Source: Planococcus donghaensis (GTDB taxonomy: Bacteria; Bacillota; Bacilli; Bacillales_A; Planococcaceae). From it: 64,000 nucleotides of DNA. Below are positions 7,495 through 17,069 of this stretch, one piece after another. The position numbers were made by a program, and so were the translations under genes. The stretch is taken from assembly GCF_001687665.2 (NCBI RefSeq), contig NZ_CP016543.2, positions 1,984,001 to 2,048,000 of the forward strand, given 5' to 3'. Below the pieces are notes generated by a model. It had not been told where the DNA came from, did not search any database, and saw only the letters and a program-made list of their open reading frames with translations. The first letter of the stretch is position 1, and each line of letters begins with the position of its first letter.

Positions 7495-9271
7495 TGTCTT
7501 TTAATGGCAATAAGAAAACAAAAGAAGTACCTTGTCCAACAGTACTTTCTGCATAAATTTCACCTTCGTGAGCTTGGATAATGTTGCTTGCTATCGCTAA
7601 ACCAAGACCTGTTCCACCTTTTCCAAGTGTTCTTGCCTTATTCGCCTTATAAAACCGTTCAAAAACAAATTCCAAATCTTCTTTTGATATGCCGACACCG
7701 TTATCATTAATCGAAATCTTCGCGTATTCTTTTTGTTGTTCGACACGAACGACCACATGCCCTTCTTTAGGCGTATGACGAATCGCATTATCGATTAAGT
7801 TCGTCATTACTTGTTCAATGCGATCTTCATCAATTTCCGTTGCTGTCCAATCATCGACAGTCGTTTCGAAAGACAATTGAACTCCATTTTCTTTCGCAAT
7901 TTGAGAAAACTTAAGTGTCATCCGTTCAATAGAGCTATTTAATTGCACAATTTCTTTATAAAGTCGCATATGCCCTGATTCGAGACGTGCGAGATTTAAT
8001 AAATCGGTAACTAAACGGCCCATTCGTTGTGATTCTTCATAAATAATTTTCGTCATTTCACGACGCTCTTCTTCAGTTGCACCGACATCATCTAAAATTG
8101 CTTCACTATAACCTTGAAGCATAGCAATAGGAGTTCGTAACTCGTGTGATACATTAGCGATAAAATCTTCTCGAAGCTTCTCCAAACGATGCTGCTCCGT
8201 CATATTATGCAATACGGCGACAGCCCCACGGATCGATTCCCCACTATACAATGGACTAAAATTAATCGCGTAATAAGCCCCTTCGATTTCCAATTCTTCT
8301 TCAATCTCTTCTTGCAACCCAATAACATGATCGAGCATATGAAGCATTTCAGCAGGCAAAGATTGCGTTTCGGCCGAACCACTTTTAATTGTCCACTGCT
8401 TTAATAATTTTTCAGCTGGCGGATTACTTAATAAGATGGTTTTATCCTGATTGAACGTGATAACTGCATCTGCCATTGACGTCAAGATGCTTGATAATTG
8501 CTCTTTCTCTTGGTTGATTACTTCTACATGATGCTTTAATTGGCGACCCATTTGGTTAAATGCAGAAGCTAATTGACCAATCTCATCACTAGAAGTTGCT
8601 TTAACTTTCGTATCAAAATTGCCTTTTGCTAATTCAAATGCACCTTCACGCATTTTCCGTAAAGGAGATGTGATTCGCGAAGATAAAAAGAAGGCAAAAA
8701 ATGTTGTTAATAACAATGCGATAAATGCGGACAAGAAAACAATATTGGTCGTTCGTTCCGCCGTGCGGTCCATTACTTCCAATGATTGATAAATAAAAAC
8801 AACACCGTGCTCTTCTTCACCTGTCTTTAATGGGCTGGCCAAAACAATATAGGATTCGAGACGATTTTGATCTGTTAATGAAGGCAAGAGCATTTCTTTC
8901 ATCACAGTTTCGTCTGATTCAAACACTTTCTGAAACACTGGTTCATTTAATATTTCTTCTCGAGTTTTTGCACCATTTAATCCATCATGAATATAATAGC
9001 TACTTTCATATGGTTCTTCAGCGATAACTGCATTTGTCTCAGCACCAATAATATCACCAATAATTTCTAATGAATTTACTACTTCTTCATGCTCGTTAAA
9101 AATATTCGCAATCATATTTGCTTCGCTATTAAGCGCTTCTTCCACAGTTTGACTGTGATAGTTCCCTAGAAATTCCAAAAGCAGAACGGTCACAATAAAA
9201 AGGACAAAGGAAACGAGAAGCAGGATCGTAATCCATAGCTTCCCGACAACACTATTCCATATTCTATTCAT
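7490..9271 (-). CDS. resE: Sensor histidine kinase ResE
   Basis: A 593-residue membrane kinase: TM1 at about 8-32, an extracytoplasmic domain, TM2 near 165-190, HAMP, a PAS-type domain (about 250-345), HisKA with phospho-acceptor His in 'ANVSHELRTP', and HATPase with N box 'NLIDNAIRHT' and G boxes 'DNGVGIS' and 'GTGLGLAI'. In B. subtilis ResE senses oxygen or nitric-oxide status and phosphorylates ResD to activate respiration genes. The start at ATG 9271 has a GAGGT site and overlaps the resD stop by 8 bases. Fourteen upstream in-frame residues were left out because they lie inside resD and have no site. Confidence 0.95.
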   Translation of the reverse strand: MNRIWNSVVGKLWITILLLVSFVLFIVTVLLLEFLGNYHSQTVEEALNSEANMIANIFNEHEEVVNSLEIIGDIIGAETNAVIAEEPYESSYYIHDGLNGAKTREEILNEPVFQKVFESDETVMKEMLLPSLTDQNRLESYIVLASPLKTGEEEHGVVFIYQSLEVMDRTAERTTNIVFLSAFIALLLTTFFAFFLSSRITSPLRKMREGAFELAKGNFDTKVKATSSDEIGQLASAFNQMGRQLKHHVEVINQEKEQLSSILTSMADAVITFNQDKTILLSNPPAEKLLKQWTIKSGSAETQSLPAEMLHMLDHVIGLQEEIEEELEIEGAYYAINFSPLYSGESIRGAVAVLHNMTEQHRLEKLREDFIANVSHELRTPIAMLQGYSEAILDDVGATEEERREMTKIIYEESQRMGRLVTDLLNLARLESGHMRLYKEIVQLNSSIERMTLKFSQIAKENGVQLSFETTVDDWTATEIDEDRIEQVMTNLIDNAIRHTPKEGHVVVRVEQQKEYAKISINDNGVGISKEDLEFVFERFYKANKARTLGKGGTGLGLAIASNIIQAHEGEIYAESTVGQGTSFVFLLPLKDM

Positions 9272-9980
9272 TGCCGACCTCGAATTTATAGCCAACGCCC
9301 CATACAGTAACAATCATCTTCGCAGCCGACTCTGATACGCGGTTTAGTTTTTCGCGCAACCGTTTAACGTGCGTATCTACTGTACGTAAGTCACCGAAAA
9401 AGTCGTAATGCCAAACTTCTTTTAGTAGATGCTCACGGTCAAACACTTTATCCGGTGCTTTAGCTAAAAAGTACAATAATTCGTATTCTTTAGGTGTTAA
9501 GTTCACTTCTACACCATCAGCAGTGACACGGTGAGCATCATGATCAATGGTTAAGTGAGGAAAAACAACCAAATCTTTCGAAGCTGTTGAATTGGAAATT
9601 GGCGAATACGCAGCCGAACGTCGTAAAATCGCTTTAACGCGTAACACCACTTCCCGCGGACTAAACGGCTTCACTATATAATCATCAGCACCAGCTTCAA
9701 AACCTTCCACCCGGTTAGCTTCTTCTCCTTTAGCAGTAAGCATGATGATCGGAGTCATTTTTGTATCACGTAATTCTGTAGCAACAGCGACACCATCTTT
9801 TTCAGGCATCATCAAATCAAGCAAGATACAATGATAATCTTTTTCTAGTGCCATATCTAATGCTTGAGCGCCATTTTCTGCTTCTTCAACTACATATCCT
9901 TCGCGCTCTAAATACATTTTTAACAATCGTCGAATTCGTTCTTCATCGTCTACTACTAAAACCGTAATTTCCTCTGACAT
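9264..9980 (-). CDS. resD: Response regulator ResD
   Basis: A 238-residue OmpR-family regulator with a receiver domain (acidic pair 'VVDDEE', phosphorylated Asp in 'ILLDLMMPEKDG', Lys in 'IVKPFSP') and a C-terminal winged helix ('LTPKEYELLYFLA', 'VDTHVKRLREKL'). It is the partner of ResE and in B. subtilis activates resA, ctaA, hmp and anaerobic genes. A terminator separates it from resC, so a separate promoter for resDE is likely in the 135-bp gap. Confidence 0.96.
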   Translation of the reverse strand: MSEEITVLVVDDEERIRRLLKMYLEREGYVVEEAENGAQALDMALEKDYHCILLDLMMPEKDGVAVATELRDTKMTPIIMLTAKGEEANRVEGFEAGADDYIVKPFSPREVVLRVKAILRRSAAYSPISNSTASKDLVVFPHLTIDHDAHRVTADGVEVNLTPKEYELLYFLAKAPDKVFDREHLLKEVWHYDFFGDLRTVDTHVKRLREKLNRVSESAAKMIVTVWGVGYKFEVGNE

Positions 9981-10075
9981 CCTAACCCCTCCAACTTTCT
10001 ACTGTTATGTCTCATTGTACCGATAACCTTATTAAAAATAAAGAAAAGTGCAAGCGTACGTTGAAGTCTTGTCCA

Positions 10076-10110
10076 AAACAAAAGGCCTTTTCCGTTACCG
10101 GAAAAGGCCT
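10076..10110 (-). terminator. Terminator of resABC
   Basis: AGGCCTTTTCC and GGAAAAGGCCT form an 11-bp stem with a 6-base loop, followed on the minus strand by TTTTGTTTTGG. It lies between resC and resD. Confidence 0.9.
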
Positions 10111-10115
10111 GCTTG

Positions 10116-11300
10116 TTATGCGTAAGAATGCAACCCGGCGATTATTAAGTTTACTGCAACTAAGTTAAACATGATGATGATAAAGCCCAGCACAGCTAAC
10201 CATGCAGATTTTTCACCTTGCCACCCTTTGCCTAAACGTAAATGCAAGTATGCAGCATAGAATAGCCATGTGATTAATGCCCATACTTCTTTCGGGTCCC
10301 ATCCCCAGAAACGAGACCAAGCAATTTGCGCCCAAATCATGGCGAAAATTAGTGCGCCCAATGTAAATATTGGGAAGCCAATAATTATAGCCCGGTAACC
10401 AATTTCATCCATCAATTGAGTGTTAACATTTTTAACAAATGGTTTTAATATCGCGGAAATCCGTTTTCTAAAAACTAAACGGATCAACCAATAAAGAACT
10501 GTACCGAATAGAATTGACCATGTAACAGTTGTTAATTTTCCTGCATGTACAATCGGAGGCATTTCGACCAGTGGTGTCATAGCGTCATCCGTTAAAGCAA
10601 CATACTCGTTCATGCCGAAAATTGGAGGCATTGTGTACGTCACAGCCGCATCTTTCGCTTCTTTATCTACATAAGTAAATTCCGCTTCATAGCCTGTAAA
10701 TGAAAAGAAACTACTAGCGACAACAAATCCAAGAACTAGGACAAGCGAATACATAATTGCTTCTAGGCCCATACGTTGTTTGGATTTTTTCGTAAGGTCT
10801 ACAACTTTCAATAAATAGATTAACCCAGCTGCAGCACTAATTGCTAAAATTCCTTCCGCAATAACAACTGTGCTGACGTGAATCGCCAACCAGTTTGTTT
10901 GAAGTGCTGGAATAAGCGGACTGACTTCGCTTGGGAACATGCTTGCAAAAGCAATAATTAACAATGCGACAGGCAAGACGATCATGCCTAAAACAGGCGT
11001 TTTATACAAGAAGTATAAAATGATAAATCCAGCAACTAACGTCATTCCAAATGCTGTTGTAAATTCGAACATATTACTAAGTGGTGCATGACCTGTAGCG
11101 CCCCACCTTGTAAAGAAATAGCCAAGATTGGCAACAAAACCGATAAGGGTTATCGTAATAGCAACTTTACCCCATCGTGATTCCGACTTAAACGTACCTT
11201 CTTTATTTCCTTTAACCGCTCCTCCAAAAACAAATGTTGCAATTAGATAAGCGACAAAGGCTACATATAATAGATTTGAACTTATTTCAGCTAACGTCAT
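10116..11300 (-). CDS. resC: Cytochrome c biogenesis protein ResC (CcsA type)
   Basis: A 394-residue polytopic membrane protein with about eight helices and the tryptophan-rich heme-handling WWD motif '[18 protein letters not shown]' near residue 335. With ResB it forms the System II synthase that moves heme outward and attaches it to apocytochrome c. Conserved external histidines are visible, for example in 'PPIVHAGKL' and 'WLAIHVST'. Its ATG overlaps the resB stop codon by four bases (ATGA). Confidence 0.95.
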   Translation of the reverse strand: MTLAEISSNLLYVAFVAYLIATFVFGGAVKGNKEGTFKSESRWGKVAITITLIGFVANLGYFFTRWGATGHAPLSNMFEFTTAFGMTLVAGFIILYFLYKTPVLGMIVLPVALLIIAFASMFPSEVSPLIPALQTNWLAIHVSTVVIAEGILAISAAAGLIYLLKVVDLTKKSKQRMGLEAIMYSLVLVLGFVVASSFFSFTGYEAEFTYVDKEAKDAAVTYTMPPIFGMNEYVALTDDAMTPLVEMPPIVHAGKLTTVTWSILFGTVLYWLIRLVFRKRISAILKPFVKNVNTQLMDEIGYRAIIIGFPIFTLGALIFAMIWAQIAWSRFWGWDPKEVWALITWLFYAAYLHLRLGKGWQGEKSAWLAVLGFIIIMFNLVAVNLIIAGLHSYA

Positions 11301-12955
11301 GACAATACTTCACCTTCCTTTTCCGCTTTCTCTTGTTTGTCGATTTCATCTTGCTGATCTGTGTAAGCGGGCAATGATGCATATTCAACGACTTGGTCTA
11401 AATCTTTTTTCAAGCCGAACCAGTTTTTGTTGGTATGACCGGCTAGTAAAATGGTGCCGTCAGTTTTTTGCTGAATCCAGAATCGACGATGATTAAAATA
11501 CATCCCTTGAGCTACACCAATCATAAAGATTAAACCGCCAAGGCCAAGAATCGGCAAGGTGCTGTCTTTACGAACTGTTAAACCTGATACATCACGTGTT
11601 TCAACACTTTGGAAAGCTAGTTTATACTCGTTTTCACCTAAAGGTTCAACCGTATTTTTAATCGTAATAAAACTCGTTTCTCCGTCTGGTGTTTCCGGAG
11701 TATATAGTTTCACTAAAAAGCCAGGATTGTTCGGCAATGGTGTAGCCGTTTGCGGTTCCCCATTTTCAAACCCTGAAAAATCCGGATAATAACCAATCAA
11801 TTTAACTGAATAGCCATTATCCAATTCATAATCTTTTTTAGGTTCGATCAAATCAATGGTTAGCTCACCAAAAGATTCTTCTGTTTCTTTATTAATAAAC
11901 GAGAACGTCATTGCTTTTAGTTCATCTAAACGAAAGTCCATTTGATAAATAGCGTATCCATCAAACTTCAATGGTTGATTGACCCGAATAGGATATTCTT
12001 TCACAACTTCCTGTCCATCAACTGCTCCAGGTAATGCGTCTTCTTTCTTCTTATACAAAACAATGTCTGTTTGGTAGTTTTTCGCTACAGTGCCAACACG
12101 GTCTAAAGCTTCACCGAAGATTTCTTCGCCGCCTTCACCTGAATAATTTTCAAGTTCGAAGTTTTTGTTTTCTAAGTAATAACCCGGAACTTCCGGTATT
12201 GCTCTTGTTTCACCTTCACGGATCCAAAGACTCTCATCAATATAAAATCCTGGCATCATCCGCAACATAACACCAAACAAAAAGATGATTAGACCGATAT
12301 GATTAACATAAGGACCCCATCTTGAAAAACGACCTTTTTCAGCCAATAATCCATTTTTATCCGTACGAACTTTGTATTTTAGTTCGGTTAGTTTTTCTTC
12401 GGCGTTTTTTAACGTATCTTCTGCCCCTGGACCTTCAGCGTAAATTCGCTGTTTGTCCATAAAGCTTGGATGACGTAAAATACGTTGATTTTTCAATGAT
12501 TTATACAAAGGCACAAAACGGTCTAAACTAGCTATGATTAACGAAATGGCTAACATCCCAACTAAAATAATAAACCAAAATGAACTGTATAAATCGTGGA
12601 AACCAAGTGCGTGATATATTTGACCAATTACGCCATACGTATCCGCGTAATAATCTTTTATCGTTGCTTCTGTACTAGCAGGAACAAATGCTTTTTGAGG
12701 CAATATTGTTCCGATTGCTGCAGCTACTAGTAATAAGACAATGATACCAACACCGACTTTGACACTAGAAAAGAAGTTCCAAATTTTATCGATGATGGAT
12801 TTATTATAAGTTTGCGAGCGTCTGGCAGTTCCTTCATAACGCATATCGACCAATTTGCTGTTTTGTTCTTTTTCAGTCAAAGACCGCCCACACGACTCAC
12901 AAAGTTTCGTGCCGGGCGGATTGATATGACCGCATTGACATTGCAATTTTTCCAT
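11297..12955 (-). CDS. resB: Cytochrome c biogenesis protein ResB (CcsB type)
   Basis: A 552-residue membrane protein with helices near 65-85, 125-145 and 215-235, a large extracytoplasmic domain, and a final helix near 475. The first 30 residues form a small zinc-ribbon-like motif with two cysteine pairs ('CQCGH', 'CESC'). ResB and ResC together ligate heme to cytochromes c. The start at ATG 12955 has AAGGAGA. Sixteen possible upstream residues lie in the intergenic space without a site. Confidence 0.95.
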   Translation of the reverse strand: MEKLQCQCGHINPPGTKLCESCGRSLTEKEQNSKLVDMRYEGTARRSQTYNKSIIDKIWNFFSSVKVGVGIIVLLLVAAAIGTILPQKAFVPASTEATIKDYYADTYGVIGQIYHALGFHDLYSSFWFIILVGMLAISLIIASLDRFVPLYKSLKNQRILRHPSFMDKQRIYAEGPGAEDTLKNAEEKLTELKYKVRTDKNGLLAEKGRFSRWGPYVNHIGLIIFLFGVMLRMMPGFYIDESLWIREGETRAIPEVPGYYLENKNFELENYSGEGGEEIFGEALDRVGTVAKNYQTDIVLYKKKEDALPGAVDGQEVVKEYPIRVNQPLKFDGYAIYQMDFRLDELKAMTFSFINKETEESFGELTIDLIEPKKDYELDNGYSVKLIGYYPDFSGFENGEPQTATPLPNNPGFLVKLYTPETPDGETSFITIKNTVEPLGENEYKLAFQSVETRDVSGLTVRKDSTLPILGLGGLIFMIGVAQGMYFNHRRFWIQQKTDGTILLAGHTNKNWFGLKKDLDQVVEYASLPAYTDQQDEIDKQEKAEKEGEVLS

Positions 12956-12968
12956 CCAAAAAATCTCC

Positions 12969-13529
12969 TTAGTCAGGTTTGATTTCTTCCATAAAGCCTT
13001 CAATATCCTGTTCTGTCATCTCACCTGTAATGATGCGTTGAATGTTTCCTTCCGGATTAACAAGCACTGTGGTTGGTAACGGCCTTATGTTATATGCCGT
13101 CATCACACTTTTTGTTTTATCAATCACTACCGGAAAAGACAAGGCATATTGATCTGCAAAAGATTGGACTTCAAAATTTGATTGAGCAATATTAACTGCG
13201 AGTACTTGAACTCCTTCATTTGAGAAGACCTCGTATTGCCGATCCATTGCCGGCATTTCTTTTGCACAAGGCTTACACCATGTACCCCAGAAATTCAAGA
13301 ACACGCCTTGACCTTCGTAATCTGATAATTTATGATCGTTGCCTTCGAGATCTACTAAGGTGAAATTAGGCGCTTTGTCACCGACTTTCAGCACAGTAAC
13401 ATCTTCTGCTGTTGCACTGTTATAAATTGTATAGCCAATTGCAGCTATTAAAATCGCTAAGATGGTTGTTCGCATCACGGCTCTTTTTTGCTTTTTGCTA
13501 TTCTTTTTTTGTTTACCTTTATCATCCAT
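12969..13529 (-). CDS. resA: Thiol-disulfide oxidoreductase ResA
   Basis: A 186-residue membrane-anchored thioredoxin-like protein: a basic N terminus, one helix at about 20-40, then a TlpA-type fold with active site WCKPC in 'FWGTWCKPCAKEMP'. ResA reduces the heme-binding cysteines of apocytochrome c outside the cell. The middle residues Lys-Pro differ from Glu-Pro of B. subtilis ResA, which could shift the redox potential (inference). It is the first gene of the resABC operon and lies 13 bp before resB. Confidence 0.94.
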   Translation of the reverse strand: MDDKGKQKKNSKKQKRAVMRTTILAILIAAIGYTIYNSATAEDVTVLKVGDKAPNFTLVDLEGNDHKLSDYEGQGVFLNFWGTWCKPCAKEMPAMDRQYEVFSNEGVQVLAVNIAQSNFEVQSFADQYALSFPVVIDKTKSVMTAYNIRPLPTTVLVNPEGNIQRIITGEMTEQDIEGFMEEIKPD

Positions 13530-13628
13530 ACTTGTTCCCCCTTCGAGGTGTGTTACGCAAACCTAATTATATCAAAGTTTAAACAGCCACAAATCGAGAG
13601 TTTTGAAGGGTTTGTGAACGTTAGACAA

Positions 13629-14360
13629 TTAGACGCGCTTGCCAGTTTCGGCTAACACACGTAATAATTTTACTTCGTGGGCAGACAATTCGCGTGATTC
13701 GCCAGCATTCAAGCCATGCAATGTTAAGAAAGCAAATTGTTCACGGCTCAATTTTTGAACTGGATAACCAATTGCTTCGAACATTCTCCGTACTTGACGG
13801 TTTCTGCCTTCGTGAATAGTAATTTGCACAATCGCTTTTCCTGTCTTTTTATCACCAGACAATAGTTTTACTTTAGCAGGTGCCGTCATGCCATCTTCTA
13901 ACTTGATGCCACGCTCTAATTTTCTCAAATCGTCTTTTTCAGGAATTCCCTTTAGACGGGCTACATATGTTTTATCAATTTCAAATTTTGGGTGCGTCAG
14001 CATATTGGCAAATTCACCATCGTTTGTCATGATTAATAATCCAGACGTATCGTAATCTAAACGGCCAACTGGATAAATACGTTTTTCAATTCCTTCGAAA
14101 AAGTCTGTTACCACTTTTCGGTTTTTATCATCAGAAACAGCGGAAATAACGCCACGTGGTTTATATAATAAATGATAGACTTTCTGCTCTTTTTCAAGCT
14201 GAACGCCTTCTACTTCGATTTTATCTGAGTTGGATACTTTTACTCCCAGCTCTTTTATCGTTTTTCCGTTTACCCTTACTTTGCCGTCCAAAATCAATTG
14301 TTCCGATTTACGTCTTGATGCTACGCCTGCATGTGCAAGTACTTTTTGTAATCTTTCCAT
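13629..14360 (-). CDS. rluB: 23S rRNA pseudouridine synthase RluB
   Basis: A 243-residue protein with an N-terminal S4 RNA-binding domain ('MERLQKVLAHAGVASRRKSE') and a RsuA/RluB catalytic domain, catalytic Asp in 'GRLDYDTSGLLIMTNDG'. It modifies the peptidyl-transferase region of 23S rRNA (family knowledge). The start at ATG 14360 has a GAGGTG site; a start 15 codons upstream has none. In B. subtilis spmA-spmB separate this gene from the scp region; here they are absent. Confidence 0.93.
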   Translation of the reverse strand: MERLQKVLAHAGVASRRKSEQLILDGKVRVNGKTIKELGVKVSNSDKIEVEGVQLEKEQKVYHLLYKPRGVISAVSDDKNRKVVTDFFEGIEKRIYPVGRLDYDTSGLLIMTNDGEFANMLTHPKFEIDKTYVARLKGIPEKDDLRKLERGIKLEDGMTAPAKVKLLSGDKKTGKAIVQITIHEGRNRQVRRMFEAIGYPVQKLSREQFAFLTLHGLNAGESRELSAHEVKLLRVLAETGKRV

Positions 14361-14392
14361 AAATAAGTTCACCTCATTAGTATTTTTTTCGA

Positions 14393-14545
14393 AAAGCGTA
14401 CGCATCTGAGTGAATCAGATGCTACAGCGAGGTAAATAAAACGTGTTTTATCTTACATCGCCGAGTACTGCAAATATATTACAATAACTTGATATGCCGT
14501 TCGTTCCTCTCGGAATTATGTCACATTTCTCCCAAAAGCGGAAGC
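14393..14545. repeat. Degenerate member of the AGAAAAGCG repeat family
   Basis: The plus strand starts GAAAAGCGTACGC and contains a perfect 8-bp hairpin (GCATCTGA / TCAGATGC), then a longer imperfect one around GTAAATAAAAC / GTTTTATCTTAC. A second fragment, AAAAGCGGAAGCACTATG, lies at about 14532. The region holds no gene and separates rluB from scpB. Assignment to the family rests on the shared opening and foldback character, so it is tentative. Confidence 0.5.
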
Positions 14546-14555
14546 ACTATGCTCA

Positions 14556-14595
14556 AAAGAAAAGAAGACTGTCAATAACACAGCCTTCTCGTGAA
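14556..14595 (-). terminator. Terminator of scpAB
   Basis: On the minus strand GAGAAGGCTGT pairs with ACAGTCTTCTT around a 7-base loop and is followed by TTCTTTTGAG. It begins close to the scpB stop codon. Confidence 0.8.
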
Positions 14596-14598
14596 ACC

Positions 14599-15189
14599 TT
14601 AAACGCTCACTTCTTCTTTAAACGTTTGTTGAAAATTTGTCATAAAAAGATCGGTATCTTCATCCAAGTCACTTGCCGCTTCTTCCGGTAAAGGAGGAAG
14701 TTCTTCTAGATTCTTCAGCCCAAAATAATTTAGAAATTCTTTTGTTGTACCGTATAAAATAGCGCGTCCAGTTCCTTCAACACGTCCCGCTTCTTGAACT
14801 AGTCCTTTAGCAGTTAAAGTTTGAAGCGCTTTTTCACTTTTCACCCCACGTAAGTCTTCTACTTCTACTCGCGTAATGGGTTGCTTATAAGCAATAATCG
14901 CCAGGACTTCTAAAGAAGCTTGTGACAACGCTTGAACAGTAGGGTTTTCTACTAGCTTTTGAATGGTTTCAGCAACTTCTTGTTTAGTGACCAATTGAAA
15001 AACACCTGCTAATTCTTTTAGTGTAATACCACTAACTGACGAGCTGTATCGTTCATCCAATTCGTGAATGCCTTCTTGTAATTCCTCTAAGTTGACTTCT
15101 GTCAAAAATTGAAGTTGCTTTAACGTAAGACCATCGTCTCCTGCTACAAAAAGTAAAGCTTCTATTTTACTCGAAAGATTCGTCTTCAT
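14599..15189 (-). CDS. scpB: Segregation and condensation protein ScpB
   Basis: A 196-residue protein with tandem winged-helix regions ('KIEALLFVAGDDGLTLKQL', 'LSQASLEVLAIIAYKQPITR') and the conserved 'RGVKSEKALQTL'. ScpB dimers join ScpA and Smc in the bacterial condensin complex, which organises and segregates the chromosome. The start lies inside the scpA 3' end (23-bp overlap), as in most Bacillales, giving coupled synthesis. Confidence 0.96.
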   Translation of the reverse strand: MKTNLSSKIEALLFVAGDDGLTLKQLQFLTEVNLEELQEGIHELDERYSSSVSGITLKELAGVFQLVTKQEVAETIQKLVENPTVQALSQASLEVLAIIAYKQPITRVEVEDLRGVKSEKALQTLTAKGLVQEAGRVEGTGRAILYGTTKEFLNYFGLKNLEELPPLPEEAASDLDEDTDLFMTNFQQTFKEEVSV

Positions 15190-15940
15190 ATTCCCACTTG
15201 TCCTTTCTGAGTTCTACCATCAAATCAGTAAAGTTCTTTTGCTGCTCTACCGCTACTACTTGTCGTTTCATCAATTCCAAAATCGACAAAAACGAAACAA
15301 CCAACACAGACTTATCATCCGAAGTAAATAAATCACTAAATGACGTACGCCCTTTTGACAACTTCAACTGATTCACTATGGAAGTCATTTGTTGCTTTAT
15401 GGAAATTTCTTGTCTAGCAACTCGTGCGGATAAAGGCGCTTTTAGTTGTTTGCGGCGAAGCATTTTCTGAAAAGCCCCTAGCATGTCGTAAGCATTTACC
15501 TCAAGATTAACTTGATCCTCAGGCAGAGCTATTTGAATATCCGACAAATCCATCGGCGCTTTTGTATATATTATGGAACGATTGCTCTCCAGTTCTCTTA
15601 AGTTTTCTGAAGCATCTTTGAACTTTCGATATTCGATGAGTCGGGACACCAATTCATCACGTGGGTCCTGCTCATCAAATTCATATTCAACTTCATCCAG
15701 TTCTCCTTCGTGGACGGGCAACAGCGTTTTGCTTTTAATTGCCAGCAAAGTAGCCGCCATTACGAGGTATTCACTCGCTTCATTTAACTCCAGGACTTGC
15801 ATCGCACGTATGTGTTCCATATACTGTGAAGTAATCTGTGAAACTGGAATATCGTAAATATCAATTTCCAAACGGTGGATTAAATGCAATAATAAATCAA
15901 GAGGACCTTCAAAGGCCTCTACTTTCACTTCATAAGACAT
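15167..15940 (-). CDS. scpA: Segregation and condensation protein ScpA (kleisin)
   Basis: A 257-residue kleisin with the hallmark N-terminal 'FEGPLDLLLHLI' and 'YLVMAATLLAIKSK', an acidic middle region, and a C-terminal winged-helix segment. It bridges the Smc heads. An AGGTGG site precedes ATG 15940. It is divergent from ypuF. Confidence 0.96.
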   Translation of the reverse strand: MSYEVKVEAFEGPLDLLLHLIHRLEIDIYDIPVSQITSQYMEHIRAMQVLELNEASEYLVMAATLLAIKSKTLLPVHEGELDEVEYEFDEQDPRDELVSRLIEYRKFKDASENLRELESNRSIIYTKAPMDLSDIQIALPEDQVNLEVNAYDMLGAFQKMLRRKQLKAPLSARVARQEISIKQQMTSIVNQLKLSKGRTSFSDLFTSDDKSVLVVSFLSILELMKRQVVAVEQQKNFTDLMVELRKDKWEYEDESFE

Positions 15941-16023
15941 GACTAGACCACCTGACTGTTAAAATACTCATTCATCCCGATTAATGGGCAATTATTCTTT
16001 ATTATAGTAGAAAGGGGATCAAA

Positions 16024-16524
16024 ATGCATCCACTTCAACATCCACTGTTTATTCAGTACATCGTTAATTTCAATTTAGAGAAAGATTTTTTTGAATGTCA
16101 TGAAGTTGGCGAGGACTACTGGAAGCTCGTTGCACCAAAAGATAAAATGCACCCACTTACTGGATGGATTCAATTAGCTGTTGGCATGTACCATTGGCGA
16201 AGAAGCAATTACCCTGGTGCCTTACGCTCGTTTATCCGCGCCAAAGTTAAATTAATGGCAGGAGGCGTGTGGGTCGAAGGATTTGACCACGAAAAACTAA
16301 TCGACATTTTAACTTATTCGATAAAGGCAGTTACAGAGCGTCAACCTTTCGTGGCACAAGAAATTCCAGTCGTTTCAGAAGAGTTGAAAAAAGCGGTAGA
16401 AACTTACTGTTCCGATCATCCATTGCTTCAACAAGATCCTTATTTCCTTATGCATAAACACAGACTACGTGATCGATCTTCAATTATTAGTTTACGTGAA
16501 CAAAAAAAAAGGCGAAACCTTTAA
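16024..16524 (+). CDS. ypuF: DUF309 family protein YpuF
   Basis: A 166-residue helical protein with the DUF309 pattern 'FFECHEVGEDYWK' near residue 22 and 'HPLTGWIQLAVGMYHWRR' near 43. The conserved His/Glu pairs are typical of the family, whose biochemical function is unknown. Gene order next to scpA and ribT is as in B. subtilis. AAAGGGGAT precedes the ATG at 16024. Confidence 0.85.
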   Translation: MHPLQHPLFIQYIVNFNLEKDFFECHEVGEDYWKLVAPKDKMHPLTGWIQLAVGMYHWRRSNYPGALRSFIRAKVKLMAGGVWVEGFDHEKLIDILTYSIKAVTERQPFVAQEIPVVSEELKKAVETYCSDHPLLQQDPYFLMHKHRLRDRSSIISLREQKKRRNL

Positions 16525-16545
16525 CTTAAAGGTCGCCTTTTTTTA
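16504..16545. terminator. Bidirectional terminator between ypuF and ribT
   Basis: AAAAAGGCGAAACCTTT faces AAAGGTCGCCTTTTT across a short loop. It has A-tracts and T-tracts on both sides and overlaps the stop codons of both convergent genes. Confidence 0.88.
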
Positions 16546-16885
16546 CTGGGCATTTTTTTAGAAATGCATCTGTTTCTTCTGTTGCACGCATCTCTCGGTC
16601 TTGCATCATATCTTGGATTTTCCCAATCATTTCATGACCGATTCCTTCTCCACGATGCGAAGGATTTACGGAGATATGGTGGATTGTATATGATTCTTCT
16701 TCTACTTTTAGACCTAATAACCCAACAAAATCATCTTCTTTTTTCCAAAGGAACAATTGCCAATCCGGATTTTCTTCATAAATGTGCATGGTTTGCTGAA
16801 GTTTTTTCAGCTCGCGTTCTTTCGGCATGAACGACATTAGCCCCATTGCAATCTTTTCAAATGATTTCTTATATCTGAATAACAT
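16526..16885 (-). CDS. ribT: GNAT acetyltransferase RibT
   Basis: A 119-residue GNAT protein with acetyl-CoA motif A 'VNPSHRGEGIGHEMI' near residue 75 and the preceding beta strand 'SYTIHHISVN'. It matches RibT, the small acetyltransferase that ends the riboflavin operon in B. subtilis; here no rib biosynthesis genes adjoin it, so its substrate is unclear. The start at ATG 16885 follows GAGGGA; five further upstream residues have no site. Confidence 0.8.
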   Translation of the reverse strand: MLFRYKKSFEKIAMGLMSFMPKERELKKLQQTMHIYEENPDWQLFLWKKEDDFVGLLGLKVEEESYTIHHISVNPSHRGEGIGHEMIGKIQDMMQDREMRATEETDAFLKKCPVKKGDL

Positions 16886-16964
16886 AGTTAAATCCCTCAT
16901 TTTCGTCTTAAAGCGGCTTTTACCATACTACTATAAATCTCTTAAGAACTCAAGAGAGCCTTTT

Positions 16965-17069
16965 TTAGCCGCTAATGACATTTTCTGCAAAGAAGAGCCA
17001 GTATACAATTCCCCAGCCTAAAGCCATCGTTAATATAAATAATAGCAAAACGATGTTTCCTTTTTTCAT
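16965..17069 (-). CDS. 34-residue single-pass membrane peptide coupled to lysA
   Basis: The reading frame ATG-AAA-AAA-GGA at 17069 runs to a TAA at 16965 and encodes a 34-residue peptide. It has two lysines, a hydrophobic helix ('NIVLLLFILTMALGWGIVYW') and a short tail ending 'ENVISG'. Its ATG overlaps the lysA stop codon as ATGA, so translation is likely coupled to lysA. Positive-inside charge predicts the N terminus in the cytoplasm. I do not recognise a family. It is below usual gene-calling length, but the coupling, start context and transmembrane pattern make it credible. Confidence 0.6.
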   Translation of the reverse strand: MKKGNIVLLLFILTMALGWGIVYWLFFAENVISG

